Source: Owenia fusiformis
Taxonomy: Eukaryota; Annelida; Polychaeta; Sabellida; Oweniidae
NCBI GenBank assembly: GCA_903813345.2
Contig: CAIIXF020000005.1
Span: 3,978,356-4,042,355 of the forward strand
DNA length: 64,000 bases
Direction: 5' to 3'
Made by a program: the position numbers and the translations under genes. This document shows, piece after piece, positions 24,290 through 39,100 of the stretch. Each line of letters starts with the position of its first letter. Position 1 is the stretch's first letter. The notes under the pieces are model-generated. The model saw nothing but the letters and a program-made list of their open reading frames with translations, was not told the origin of the DNA and did not search any database.

Positions 24290-24730
24290 TACTGTTTACA
24301 CTGGCTTTTTTCAAAGTCATCTACAAGTTTTCAGAAATTAAAATCTGACTTTAGATTCAAGATTTGACCTTCTCAAGATCAAAAAACGTTAAAAAATGTC
24401 AAAAAGGTATTTTTTCAACTTGCTTCAAATTGACCAAATTTTAAAAAAAATAATCTCCAAGTTCTCAGAAGTCCAAATCTGACTTTAGATTTGACCTTCT
24501 CAAGGTCAAAAAGGTCTTTTTCCAATTGCTTCAATTGACCAATTTTTGTTCAAATTATCTACAAGTTGTCAGAAGTTCAAATCTGACTTTAGATTTAAGA
24601 TTTGACCTTCGATGACCTTCTCAAGGTCAAAAAAGGTCAAAAAGTTCTTTTTTCAACTTGCTTCAAATTGACCATATTTTTTTTTCAAATTCATCTACAA
24701 GTTCTCAGATATTCAAATCCGACTTAAGAT
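24290..24730. repeat. Tandem TTTGACCTTCTCAAGGTCAAA repeats, reverse of the 7.7-8.0 kb family
   Basis: Units of about 110-130 bp contain TTTGACCTTCTCAAGGTC, TCAACTTGCTTCAAATTGAC and CTACAAGTTCTCAGA. The complement of these phrases occurs at 7800-8000. No coding frame. Confidence 0.6.
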
Positions 24731-27199
24731 TGAACTCATATATTTACGAGTAACTATATAGTGACATTTTGTCATGTTAATGCCTTGTATTATGTTACAT
24801 AAGATGTCATCACATGTATTACTGAAGTTGATTAAAAGGTACCATTGTTATCCCTTCTCACATGATAGATACACTACATATAACATGCATTGTTAAATAG
24901 TAACCCGTGTATAAGGTTTGTAAAGTAAGGTATAAATTTTCACATTTATACCCGGTTATATAGTCTTGCTTCAAGACCCTGGAACACCCCCCCCCCCTCT
25001 TATCTACTTTTACTACACCAGGCCCAAGAAAATTGAACTGTGAATACTACCATATTTTTAGTAAAAGTACTGTTAAATAAGGTTGTTGTACTGTTAGCAA
25101 GGTTGTTGACAAATAGCATTTTTACAAGGTTCCTGAGAAATAACATTGCTGTAAAATGTTCTTAACAAGTAGCCCTGCTATTCAAGATTAGATGCGACAT
25201 CTATAAAACTGAATAAACTTTTCTAAAAGAAATGACTTGCATGTTTATATTAAATACATTTTAAATAGGCATTTTATGAAAGAAGTTGTTTTGAATTAAG
25301 ATTTATTGACAGAGAAAGGTTACTATGTATAGATGCATGCTAACATTATTTAGACTGATGTAAAGGCCTTGTTCAGTTGTTAAGTGCTAGATATATCTTG
25401 AGAAACAATCTGACCCCAATCTGTATGATGCACTCCATGTTCATTGACCACCGTGCGTAGTCCCAACTGCCAATTGCAATGAAAAACACATTTTTATCTA
25501 TTTGGACCACCCCGTGTAGTAATGCTTTTCGATAGTAAATGATTGCAACCGAGTTAACTTTGACGTCCACTTGTTGAATAAAACTCTTATTGGTGACGAT
25601 TTATAAAGCATCTTTTTATTAGTTGTGGTAAATATTTACCAGACATTAAAATCCTTGGTTTAGGGAGACTAGCATGCCAAACCAATTAAATTTTTAATTC
25701 TTTTGACACTTTCTAAATTCTCACGTTGTTTTATTTGTCCTATTCATTTTTGTTACATTTCTTTAGAATTCCACATCTTGTTTTAGCATTCAAAAGGACT
25801 GTGTCACGGTATGTTGACACCTGATTAATATATCAATATCCCGTTTATTGAATTGATTACCACGTGCAATATCCTGTACAATTACACGTAAAAGAATGTA
25901 AAACTAATAAAAAATAATCAATTAAACTTTCAATTAATTAGTTAAAAAAGAGTTAAGAAAAGAAGAAGTACATGAATACACATTGAGTCAGTGATATGCA
26001 CTTGGGGAATGCGTCAAAAGTCAAATTGGGATACGAAAAAATAAATACACCGAATCGTGCGTTTTGACATGTTTAAGATAAACAGTAATTATCCATGAAA
26101 AAAGATGTTTTGAAATCCATTAAATACCAAACTGTGCACCATCCAGATCAATGTTGATTTGTTACTCGTAAGCAAGATGTATTTCTTGTGTTACACAAGG
26201 GTATGCATTTGTTCGACTTCTTTTCTCAAAAGAGAGCTTCGTCTTTATAGCTAGACTGCGCACGGGGTTTGTTTATATTAGAAAAGATATATCACCAAAT
26301 CTTATTTGTTTCAATATCTGGCATATTCTATCTTGATGCGTGCCTTATAAAATTATAAGTTAGGTCATCAAGCATTTAACATTTGACACATTCCCTTTAA
26401 CATAACCGCTATATATCGATGAAAAACAACGCCTTTGCAATCGTTTCTTTGATTGAACTACAGGCATTATATTTATTTGTTCTTTGAATTGTTGACACAA
26501 GTGAAAGTTCATTACATCAGATTTGAAATTAATGTGTCAATCTATTTCCATTTTCTTACCCATAATCCAAATATTTTAGAAATTAAAACTTGAAAACTCG
26601 GGGTCAGACCGTCCAAGAACAATTCACTTTAATAATTTACGTCAATATTTCACTTTAAGTGCAAATACTAAAATGGCCAGATTGATCTCAAGAGGATAAT
26701 AAAAATACTGGGACAATTGTATCGATGTAAATGAATTCGGATTAAAGTTAGAAATTCGGACCATAGTACTTTATGGGGAATAAGGCACTTTTATAGTTTT
26801 TATTCGGGACCTGTCATTTTGTAAGTGTTGTCCTATTTTTAATATTTATCTATTGTGGAGTATACGATAACTAAGCGTCCGTTCTTCCGAAAATTAGACA
26901 ATCACATAACTAGTACCTATTTATGTCAGTGCAAATATACTTCCGCTATTTGTTATATATACGTATTGAATAGAGTATACGCCTGCGTTTCCTGAATGAC
27001 AGGTTAATTGGTAAACATTCCATTCATTTGGGTTCTGTAAACCATATAAGTATGCGTCAAGTTAGGTGAAAATCGAATGACAAGCTGGACAGGCAAGATA
27101 AAAATAAATCAGGAAACGGCAGAAACTAAATTTAAAAACTTACAATTATTAGAATTATTTTTATGATTCTACATTAAAATCGTCTCTTTTCTATGAAAT
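24731..27199. other. Intergenic region between UNG and the pappalysin gene
   Basis: About 2.5 kb of AT-rich unique-looking DNA. I see no coding frame, RNA gene or element ends. A TATA-like TTATATATACG near 26952 lies about 245 bp before the pappalysin ATG and may belong to its promoter. Confidence 0.35.
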
Positions 27200-30100
27200 A
27201 TGGATATCTGGACTATTCTGTGTTTCGTGTTTTGTTTGACTACTTTCGCTCAAGCGCATCCTCGAAAACGGGAAAATAATGCTAGAATACGTAGAGCTAC
27301 AAAGGATTTTAATTTACATCGGGACTTAGTTGAGAAGGCCGATGTGTTAGATGCAGAAAACTGCCACAGTCGAGTGAAAAGATCCAAATATAAACAGAAA
27401 ATACGCCACCCTTCAAGACTTGCTCAACATCATCACAGCGAACACGCAAACCTCGGAAAAGGACTCTATTTTTCGGGAGAAAGGGAACGATTGTCTCTTA
27501 AGTTAGACAGAAGCGGCAAATTCCCTGGCTCAAATAATGTTATTCCAGCTAAGGAATTTACTGTCTCGATATGGGTGAAACCAGAAGGAGGGCAATATTT
27601 TGAAGTGCCAATAATTCGTAAGTACGAATACTGTTTGTGCATTGTAGCTAAACTAGAGTAGCTATCAAGTGTTTTTAATTTTGGATATCATCTTGTACTT
27701 CCGATTTTGATTAGCGCATCGACAACACTATTCTCGGAACCTTTTAGATTAACCAAATCACTTCAATTTTAACATTCAACCTGATGTAGCCCACCAGCGT
27801 TCATATGAAACAAATGTTAATTATCCTTTTTAGAATTACTTTTATTAAAGCATCGTTCGGGATTGTGAAACATGAACTGTCTTACTGCAATGTTGAATTC
27901 TGATGATGCAAAACCAACTTATTTTTCTGAAAAAATCTTAAAATTTGAATTTCTGCAATTTGATGTCACATTAGGGTCAACTTCTCATGGGGTAACGTCA
28001 TCTCGAAAAATAATATTGCTTCGAGTGTAAGACCTACTCAAAAGTCCCCTTGTCGGAAAGATGAAATACTTTGATCTTATGGTTCCAATTGACTCGAATG
28101 TTACAATAATAAACCCGAGTAGTTAAATATCGTATAGATAAATATTTTACAGACGGGCGTCTTCGCATGCAAACAAATTCCCCCAAAATCATTGCTGCTG
28201 CTTTTTTATAAGTAAACAAATTTTGAGTTGTATGTTTTTGTTCAGTGACTGATCAATTGAATATCAATGGTTCGGAGTAAGTATTTAATTCATTTATCAC
28301 ACCGAAAGTGTGGTATCTAATTGTTTTTTGTGTTGTCAGGACGGAGATCAATATGCTCCCCAATAATCCCGTGTCACAAAGATTTTTTCTGGCGTCAAAA
28401 CAACACTAATACTATCGGGAATCAATTTGAGCGCGTCGGTCAAATCACTGATTTAATCGATTTGTAATTCATTCAAGCAGTGAGAAATTCTGAAATATTT
28501 CTCATTTGATGCATTTATTTGTTCTTGGTATATTCAGATATTTTAGGGGATTTCTTCATTTCCCAAAGCCCCGCGTCGCACCTTTGCGGTTGACAAATCC
28601 AAATCCACTCTTAATTCCAGTACGGCTGATGCACTGCGCATTAATCTTTATAGTGCGGTAAGAGTCCTTTCTAAAGATTTCCTATGATTATTTCACAACG
28701 CTCCATTTTGAGTTATAAAAAATGTATTCGTCGAAATCCAAATTTTGATTCGTCAACCACAGAGGGACCTTATAGACGAACTTATGCCATGGCTTTTAAA
28801 CCTACCGTCACTCTTCTCGCGGAAAAGTGATTTTTCCTAGCATCCGGGCTAGCGATGAGTAAATTATGCATCAAGTCAATGTTAGAAATAGAAACAGAAA
28901 CCAAAACAGAAAAATCACAATGATTACTTAAGCTAAGCATTGAAACATATTATCATTGATAGACTATGTAAACTTAGACATAATCGCAATGCTACTTCTT
29001 GCTAAAGTTCCAAATATTATGAACTGTTCACCTCCAGCGCACTGGCGAATCCAAAGGGGGGGCAAAAATTTTAATGGCCTCAATTAGTGGCCTTTTTGGT
29101 TATTACTTGGCCTTTTGGGCCTTTTTAGAGCAAATTGTCAAAAAGGGCCTCAAATTTTCAAAACTTGGATTTAGGGGCCCAAACTTTTTCCCAGATTCCA
29201 CCCCTTGTTAGCTTCCGGATCCTCCAGTGCAGTGTGATAGCAACTTGGAAAATGTTTTGTTATGTTTAGATAATTATATTTACATTCATATGGTATTATA
29301 AAAAATCTAGGTAACATTTTCTAGAAATGCGAACTTGAATTAGTTATACTGACATAGTTTAACAGTCAATAGGGCAACTACTTGTCCCCTGGATGTTTTA
29401 CATTGCATCATCACTGGCACTGCACTTTGCAAACTAGTTTCCGAACGGATCCATTTCGGTAACAAAATGTCGGAACCTCGAAGTTACATTTTTTCTTTTT
29501 TCCTTGTTTCGCGAGTTGTAGGCAGAATTTCCACAACATTTTCATCAGAAACGTGTGTCAGTATCACATGTTTAAGAAAATGTACATGTTTGCGATCAAA
29601 TAGTCCAGACAACAGAATCATCGATTTAATACCTCACTATTAGGCTACTACATAAATGAAATGAGTAGATCTTAATCGTTTTTACCGAAAATATTTGGAT
29701 AGTTTATGTTACAGTAATCTCGATGAATCAGGGAATTAAAAAAGAAAAATCTCACCGAACTTTTCGACCGGTGTAAAAGGGTAGGTGGTCCTATCTACTT
29801 TTGGTCCTACTCTCTATTGATTTATATGGTAACCTAATTACAATTATTTTCCTTATTATCTTATACACAATCAGGGCCAGTAAGGGCCGATTAGAAAGGG
29901 GACCATAATCCCCAGTGGACCATAATTTCTTTCACACCGGAACCGAGGCCATCTTGATGCCCGAATGGATCGACCGCAGAACCGGTGATCATGACATACA
30001 TGGTTGTCGTGTTGCTCCCGTGTATTTTCACGATCCAAAACCTCCAGAGTTTACTGAAAGATTTTTGAGGCCCTGGAAATCTATGAATCAAAGTTTAATC

Positions 30101-33100
30101 CTTATGCAGGAAAGGGGCAATTGACTATTGAGTTATACTAGGTGTTATACATACAATTACAATATTATCAAAAATCATTAGGCTAATGAAAAATATAATT
30201 CCGTGAGATGAATGGTCGATGTATGTAAAAATCGGAGCTCCAATGTAATTACACAGTGCCATGTTTGAACTATTACCCTATTTTACATTCATCCTAGTTT
30301 CTTACCTTCATTCTAGCCGTTATATTAACGAAAGTACAGGGTGCCCCCAAAATATACAAACCACTCATATCTGTCTAATTTTCCTTTCAAACGTTATCAT
30401 CTACATTTGTAATGTCATAAAATGTCAAAATAGTGGGTTGTTACAGCACATATGCTAACATGTAACGTTTGAGGCTATCAAGGGGATAGATTTTATCTCA
30501 TTATTCCGTATGTTTTGTATAGCACATTGTTTTTCATCTTTCCTAGGTCTGCGTGACGACTGCACAGGTCCATTCAAAGGAATAGGGTGGACTGTTGGAA
30601 TTCAGACAACTGATGAGCATAAGGAAAAGGCAGCGAGGTTTTACTTCTCTCTTCAATCGACCAGGAATAGGCAACCCTCCATTATTTTTGCAAAAACATC
30701 GTACAAACCAAATATATGGACCAATCTGGTTGCAACGTATGATGGTAAACGCGCCAAATTTTTCATCGATGGAGCAAAAGTCGGTGTTAGCAACTCTCAA
30801 AAGGGGGAAGTGTATCACCCAATAGCAGAGCACTGCGGAACTATAAGTATAGGGGGAACAGTAACTGGTAACTCTGATGGGGATGAAGGATCTTTTAGAG
30901 GAACTATTGAGTCGTTTACTATATTGCCCGAAGCTTTGAAACATCACTCTATTATTCACAATCCTCAAAGCTTAACAGAATCACCAGATGCTGTGTACAC
31001 TGATACATTTGATGATTTGTCTAATTGGCTGCAAGAGAAAACAACAAAGGCACCCAAGCTAGTTGACTCCGATATTCAGGTGGACCATCATGATTTGGCA
31101 GTTGTGTCGCCACCTTGCGGTCAAACAATATGCGATGACCCAAATGTTGTTAAGAGTTATTCGGCACATTGGGAACTTCGGAAGTCGAAATCAATCCGCT
31201 ACAGAGTTATTAACATCATGCATGACGACGGAAGCGACCCAACGGTCACTGTTCAGCAGATAAGCAGACAACACAAAGCTCTTAATAAAGCATTCAGACC
31301 GTACAACATCTCGTTCATACTTCAAGTGGAAAATGTAAGGAACACTTCTCTACGACAGAGAACGGTTCTGTTTGGTTGTCTGCCTGATCATGTTGGTGAT
31401 GACAAATGTCATCCCGAATGCAATATTGCCATAACTGGTTATGATGGTGGGGATTGTAGAGAGGATACTGGAGTGTGTGACCCAGCGACAGTTGGAAACA
31501 TGCAATGTGATGATAGCTGCAACACGGCCTACTATCAATGGGATGGCGGAGACTGTTGCGACGCTGCATCGGACTTGGCAAGATGCTTTGATCCAAAATC
31601 ACAAAACAGGTATGAGCCAAGTTTGTAATTCAATAAGAAATTTGTATAACAATTGAAATCGAAAATTCGTGTGAGCAAGTTCTAACACGGCCTTTTCAGA
31701 GCTTTTACGCTCATTTAGCCCTACATTATCCAGTGTGTGTAGGTTATTTTACTACTTTCATTTTTTAAGTTGCACTTGTATGACTTGCAATGGTTGATAT
31801 TTTAGAGCTTATGTGACTATAACAGAATACAAAGAAAGTATTGGAATTGATGGGAAGGATGCACTAAATATACATTTTGCAAATTGGGATAAGGATCAAA
31901 TGATTGCCAAAGCTACATTTCCATGGGAGAAACACGTTTTTGGAATCACAGGTTCGTTAATAAAACATATTATCAAGTATATGAAGATGATTTAATTTTT
32001 GTTGTTTTAAGATTTTATTTCCAGATTCTTAATGATACAAATGATTTTAAAATCAAAAGTAAAACTATTCTGAAATTTTGTTGTATATAGCAGACATACG
32101 TCTGTAACCCTTTCAGTTCAATTGTACAAGGTCCATCTGTATAATTTGAATTCAATATGTAAATATTAAGTGGTAAATAAGTATAGATGGAGATGCGTTT
32201 GTTTTTTGACACCCTGTAGTTCTGATCCATATTTCATAGCCCTACGTTCCGTTCGTCCCACTTGATGAACAATCTCTTCCAATGTAACATCTTGTCACTT
32301 TCAGGGGGAACTGTTATTAAGCCAAGTAGCTTTGGAATGCCAGGTAAAATGGACAATCTTATCCATGAAATAGGGCACAATCTGGGTTTGTTACATGTTC
32401 ATCATGGAGTAACGGGCGTTGACTGTATGGACCCATGTAGAGAAATCAAGGCATCCATGGAACTTGGTGACCTCTGTTCTGACACTAATCCAACAGTCAC
32501 GAATAGTAAATGTGCAGACCCCGACCCTGTGGACCAATGTGGAGTCCTGACTAAATTCATCAATACACCGTTCAATAACTACATGAGCTACGCAGGTGAG
32601 TATAATTCACGGAAATCTTTTATTTTGCTAATTGATTGCATGTTGAGCTTTTTTCATATTATACTTAATCCAGGCATCTAAATCTTTAATTGAGGATTCT
32701 CAAGGATGTGTCAGACCAACCAATTATGTGATTACTGCTTGTAATGAATCCCCGGTTATTTTGTTGTTCTTTGTGTTCACTGTAGATGGTGACGATTGTA
32801 CAGACTCTTTTACAAAACAACAGATGGCTAGAATGCACTGTTACTTGGACCTTGTGTACCTCCCTTGGCAAACCATACAGCGACCGTCTCCCATACCGCT
32901 TCCACCACAGGTACAGCTTTTCTTCTGCAAGTTTAACTGGGCTTTCATACCCTGTACATATTCTTCACGTTCCCAAGAATATCCACTTATAGCAAAACTG
33001 TTAATTTATTCATCGTTCTCTCCAGGTGATAACAACTTCACATAGCTCTGTATCAATCGTATGGATTCCACCAATGTCTCCCGGATTCACCGGAGTGAAA

Positions 33101-36100
33101 GCAGCATGCAGTGAATGTCTACCCAATAAATCATTGGTCCAATACGCCTCAATAGCATCGTCACCAAATTCCCCTGCAGTGTCAGGATACTGGTCCCCAG
33201 AGCAGACCACAGGTGAGGATATCCTGGCATTTTTGTTACCTGGATGAAATATTACCCCACGAGGATTAATCTCCGCTTTCCTATATTTCCCGTTATGCCC
33301 CTCATTGATTAGTACGAAACAGAAAGAAAATTGGGTCACTATAAATCAATTGAGAGAAAATGTATATTTCGCCAGGACCTTTTTATTACATGTAACATGT
33401 GGCCTTATCCCTAACTACCATCATTTGCCCCCAATAGGTCCCCCGGATGCTGAGCTCTGTGAAGCAAGTACAAAGGCTTGGATTCCTCTTGGGGCAAAAC
33501 CCTACGGATGCGACACTGTTGATTGTTACATAGAAGTGGAATTTAAATACCCAGCCATTGCTCACAGGTAACATAATTTATTTATTTTAGGAAAATAAAG
33601 TGTTATTGGTTTTGGGATAAAATCAATCCTTGCCATATCTGCATGGATTATAATCCTTGGGGTTATGAGTTTTTTTTATTCGCGAATTTCTCTTTCGTTT
33701 GTCATTTATGTTTCTTCATAACATCACTCAGATACTCTCTTTGTCCCCTGAATTATGTAAATGGTTTCGACTGTTGGTTTAGTTTATATCCTACGATGTT
33801 TTGGCTTTTATTTGTCAAAACTAGTGTTATTGCACCGTTGCATTAGTTTATAACTACCCTATGTATACTCCTCTCTTTAGATTTTACAACCGGAAGTCAA
33901 CTTTTGAATCCCTTATCAAAGCCTGTTGATTTAAATTCAAAAGAATCATCCAAGTCATTTTCCGAACAATTGTAATTAAGGAATAGAATTAAGATTTAAA
34001 CATTGCCAGGATCAAATGAAAACTTATTGAGGGTAGTGTTTACATTATGTTAAAAACTACACTAATAACTTTGACTTCATACAGGTTGTTAATATGGGTC
34101 GCCTGGAATGCGGAGATGGGGCTAAAGAATATAGAACTTGTATTCAAGGATGGCAAAACATTATCACTTGGACCTGCAGATGTATTCTGTGATATTCCAT
34201 ACACGACAACACTTGACATTAAAAAAGAAGTCTCAAAGGTATATGTGTAACATGTTTACAATTTAGCATAGCAGTTTCATATTGATACCTCAGATGCAGA
34301 ATGAGAGTTTAATGAGAGTTTTTCTCCAGTCAGCCACTACAAAAATGTATCCTACATGTATGCAGTGATCCCACGGGATTTTTTCTTAATGGGATGCTAA
34401 ATCTTAATTTCATCTTTTTGGTGAAAATATCTCAATATTTCAGCATTTTTGCAGAGTGCAAGCAGATTTTCAACAGGATGACATATAATTAAGCGTATAC
34501 TATACAATACAATGCAATACAATGCAATGCAATGCAATACAATACAGTATTTACAATACAAAAATATGATAACATATAACATATAATTAAGATTTTCAAC
34601 ATAGTGCAGCACTTGGGTGCTCAAATCCTGTGAGTATATTTGCTATGTCAGTCTTTATTACATAATCTTCACTATTTCAGGTTCGGATTCACGTGTATTC
34701 CCGGTTCACTAGCATTGATGCAGTACAGCTAGTATCGTTTGCCAACCATGCTATATGTAAACCATGCAAACCTGTCAAGTATAACATAGTTAGATCACCG
34801 CCTTTCCCAGATTCTGACAAAATCATCGTCAATGAGCCAAAGTTTGTTGATAAGTAAGTGACTATGACTTAAATAATCTTAAATCATACAACCTGTAATA
34901 CAATACAATACAATGTTATGTAATGCAATGCAATAAAATACAATACAATGCAATGTGATACAATACAAACCAATGCAATATAATGTGATACAATACAAAA
35001 TAAAACAATATTACACAATGCAATGCAATACAATACAATTTAGCCATACTATTGTTAGTTTTTCAAATCGTTCAAAACTTCTTGTTTTAAGAGATGTTTC
35101 CGATGAGAGCACATATACATACAAGATTCAAGCCATTACGGGAGCCATTGTAAGCCAGTTCTCCCCAGAACTTGTCTATACGGTTGGAAATGGGCACTGT
35201 GGAGATGGGATCATTGATAGGTGAATATAATATACGAGTACTTACGTACACGACCGAATATTCTATTTTATGTATAGTACCATCATAGCAGTTCGTGCTA
35301 TTTTATGCCATTACTACTGGATCTTTTGGTCTTCAGCATGTACAGGTATTGCAATGTAAATTGTACAGTAGTTTGGAAAATTGGGGTTTGTTTTTACGTT
35401 GACTATTTTAGCTGTTGTGTTATTTAACTTTATGCCTTTCCTTTTTACACAAGTGCCTCAACATACAGGTCCGTAGCCTGACATACCGTATTTCGTATTT
35501 GATTCCGTTCAATCAGTGTGGCTCTATTACAGGCTTGTGGAGGAGTGTGACGACAACAACCTTGCAAGTGGAGATGGGTGTAGCTTCAAATGTAAACGTG
35601 AAAATGGATATCATTGTACAGGTTGACAAAATATTTTTGATATACATGCAATTTGAGCCCATGTTATGTTTGCCTCGATATTCAGATTTATTTTAATTTA
35701 CAGTTTTTGATTAGATTTAGTGTGCCAGCCGTGACATAAATGATGGAAAAACATTTATTAAAACCATATTAAGTCAGAAACCACATGCTTATATAATTAA
35801 ATGACACATTTTAAAGGTGAACCCAGTCAGTGTTACTACCACGATGGTGATGGTATGTGTGAAGACTTTGAAAGGATATCTAGTATTAAAGACTGTGGTG
35901 TCTACACCCCTGATGGCTTTGTTGATCAATGGTCATCGAACACAACTGGGGCAAGCTTGCATAAAGACCACCACTGTCTGTACTCAACATTATCAGGTCC
36001 ACCTGACACAAGTCATGTGAGTATATTTTAGAAAGATTTTGTTAATGTACAAGACTGAAGATTAAATGGCCTCAGTGGTGTCATTCGTCTGATATTGTGA

Positions 36101-39100
36101 CAATAATACATTTTTTGTTTTAATTTTCAGATATGCATGAGTTCTTTAGGTGATAATACTATAGATAATTCTGAGGATGAACATTGTTTAACAGTAAGTA
36201 AAGGATTTCATAGTTTTTACCAGAGTATCATGACCTATATTTCGTTTTCTGAGAAGCAAAAGTTATCTTGTTTGATGTAATATTTTGATTTTTCCGTATT
36301 TTGCCAGAGTACAGGAGTGCCATTTCAAAATCTACAAAGCATATTTCATATTTAAGTCATCTCAATTACCCAAATGCGAGTAGGTAGTTACCAGTTTCAC
36401 CACCAGGTGGCTGATTCGGGTCAATTAACATGGCAGGTATATAAGAAAGTTCCCTTAAACTTGAATGTTATCAATTTAAGTGGCTCAATTTTAATATAAC
36501 CTTTATGTGTCTGATACTTATACTAATGAAAATATGTCCAGTAAAGCAAAATATTATCTGTCCACTAAAAGAAAAGATATTTCATTTTTTGTGAATTTAT
36601 AGCATGGGGTCTATGGGGAATCTCCCCGAGCTAGAAGTCACATTTTCAAAGAAAATTAGTTTTTCAAAGTTGATAAACACTTTTTAAAACCACATTTCTA
36701 GAAGTAATTTTACATGTAGATTTCAAATATGATATTACTTTGACTGAATTCTGAATTTTTAATGACGTAAATCAAGATTATTTCTACTCGCATCTGGGTT
36801 ATTCTACTGAATAGTTATTTCAACTGCCATTTATAAATACGATTTTCAATAGCAATAAATATAAATAAGGTTATTTCCGACAATGGGCTTTCAATAGAAT
36901 GCCCATGTTCCGACCAAATTGTTTGTTTCAGTTCCCATTTAGTATGCCAATGGTATCAAGTAGTATCGTGCTCCACATCGCAGCTGATGGTGTTGAGGAG
37001 TATGATGAATCAAAAGCGTTGAAGTCCATCTCAGTGACCTTAATTGACACTGAAGGAAATACACATGATATTGGTGGTGAATCTGTTGCAGTTAGGTGTA
37101 AAGATAGCCCGATTGAAATCGGATGCCAACATGATTTGAGCAAACCATTCTTTCTCACACAAGGTATGGGTACTTTACCATCATCAATACAGAAGATAAT
37201 GACACTAATGTTGTATCAAAAATACCAATAGTTTATTGTTTTACCATAAATCACATCTAGAAACGCATTTGGTTAAGGCCAGAATTTTTGGAAGAAATTA
37301 TGAAATAAATATATTAAATTGCAAAGAATTGACCCTCTCACATTTTAGCTGCAAAGGTGCGATATCAGTCAGGGATAGAAATATCTGGAGTAGCGTTAAG
37401 ATCTCGAAAATCGTTGTTAATGGATGAAGATTGCCAGAAGAGCGACTTGTTCAACCCAAGGACGGGACACTGTTCATCATACAGGTGTAAAGAAGCAGTT
37501 TGTGATAAGTTTAATGTGAAGCATGGTGTAGCAAAGTGTACTGGGCATAAAGATGAGGACACCTGTAAAATTGAATGCAACGCAGGGTAAGATGGACTCG
37601 ACTTCCTTTAAAGATCCTTTAAAGTGCCCGATAAACTATAAAATGCGCATGCGTCCAGGTGTTGATAAACTATAAATAGCGAAAATCCAGGGTTTGTCAC
37701 CACAAGGTAAGCCAGGGCGTGTTGAGAAACAGCTAGTGTTGATATTGAATTTCCATGTAGCCAGATAAGTTTCCTTATTGAAATTACATATGGTTATTAG
37801 CAATACTTTGTAGGTGCTAAATAATAAAATATTTAGAGTATATATGAGAGAAATTGGCCATTTCGAAGCTGTTGAAAAGTTTGTGGCTCTCGGCTACACC
37901 GGGGAATTTACTTCCATGAGTACACACATAAATGTGGGGCTCCCCAAGAGGTACGCGACAAGGTGACCTGGCATCAAATGTGCGACTGAATGCTACTATC
38001 GAGAAGATAAAATAACGAATACGACAATAAGTTATTGCATGTGACAATTCCGAGCATTCATCTCACTGAAGTATTTTGAAGTGAAAATAAGATTTTTGTT
38101 TTGATACATGGATTCAGATGAACGTAACTTTATTCTGACAACTAATCAAAACTGAACAAAATTGATTGTACGTAACAGACAATTTATTGTTTTACAATGT
38201 TTTGATTGGCTAAACGAATGAAACCAACAAATTATGACATGTAAATGACAATTTTGAAATGTTAAATTTAAAAGTGACAAACACAACCTCCCTATCCACT
38301 CTTTGGGAGCCCTACTAATATGTACATGCAGCAGTGGTAGTGTACAGCTTATTATCACACTACTGGGCTTTGTATTCTAAAGCCTGTTGTTTGTAATAAC
38401 ACTGTTCACTCAACGTATGTTTTGTGTGTGGGCAGTCAACGATAATCATTGTTTCATCCCGGTTATATGACCTCGGCAATTATAACAAAACCGTACTAAA
38501 CGAAAAAACGCAAATAAGAGAAAGCTTTCATACACATATAAAAAATGAACTAGTCTAATCTGCCAGTATAAACTCTGTGCTATACGTAGCCGGGTCAGGC
38601 GCACACTTTAAATATACAGGCCTAGTTTGGTGCTCAGCTATTTTCTTGATTCTTAACTTGAAAGTTTGTTTTACCAACGATGATACTACAGTATTAGGAA
38701 CATTAAAAGAAATGGAAATGAGAACATAGTCTAGAGAAGATACAAAAGCCAAAATCAAAAGAAAAACACACACTGACGATCTTTATGATATTCCATTAGA
38801 TGCACCATAGCAAACACATTAATAGCTGTCTCTCGGACAGTCGACATAGTTATTAACCATCAAAAGTAAAACTGGCATCACTACTTTCATTGATGTAGGT
38901 ATCACTTAAATATTGAAAACCACAACTTGGTGTGTGTGAATGGCAAATGGAAAGGTCCCCATGTTGAATGCTCCCCAAGGTCGTGTGGGGATCCTCAGAT
39001 AGACCACGCTACGTTCACGTGCGATGGAACACATCTTGGGAGTGTCTGCACGTTCAAATGTGCTGGAACGGCAAGATTAGTTGGTTTGTATTTCAAATAA

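Noticed and set aside
29891-30124. Overlapping 66-69 codon frames on both strands
   Set aside because: No similarity or splice support; in pappalysin intron 1.
14524-32220. Several single CACCCTGTA motifs (14524, 16003, 32208) as mariner ends
   Set aside because: No inverted partner at a sensible distance; probably solo worn ends or chance.
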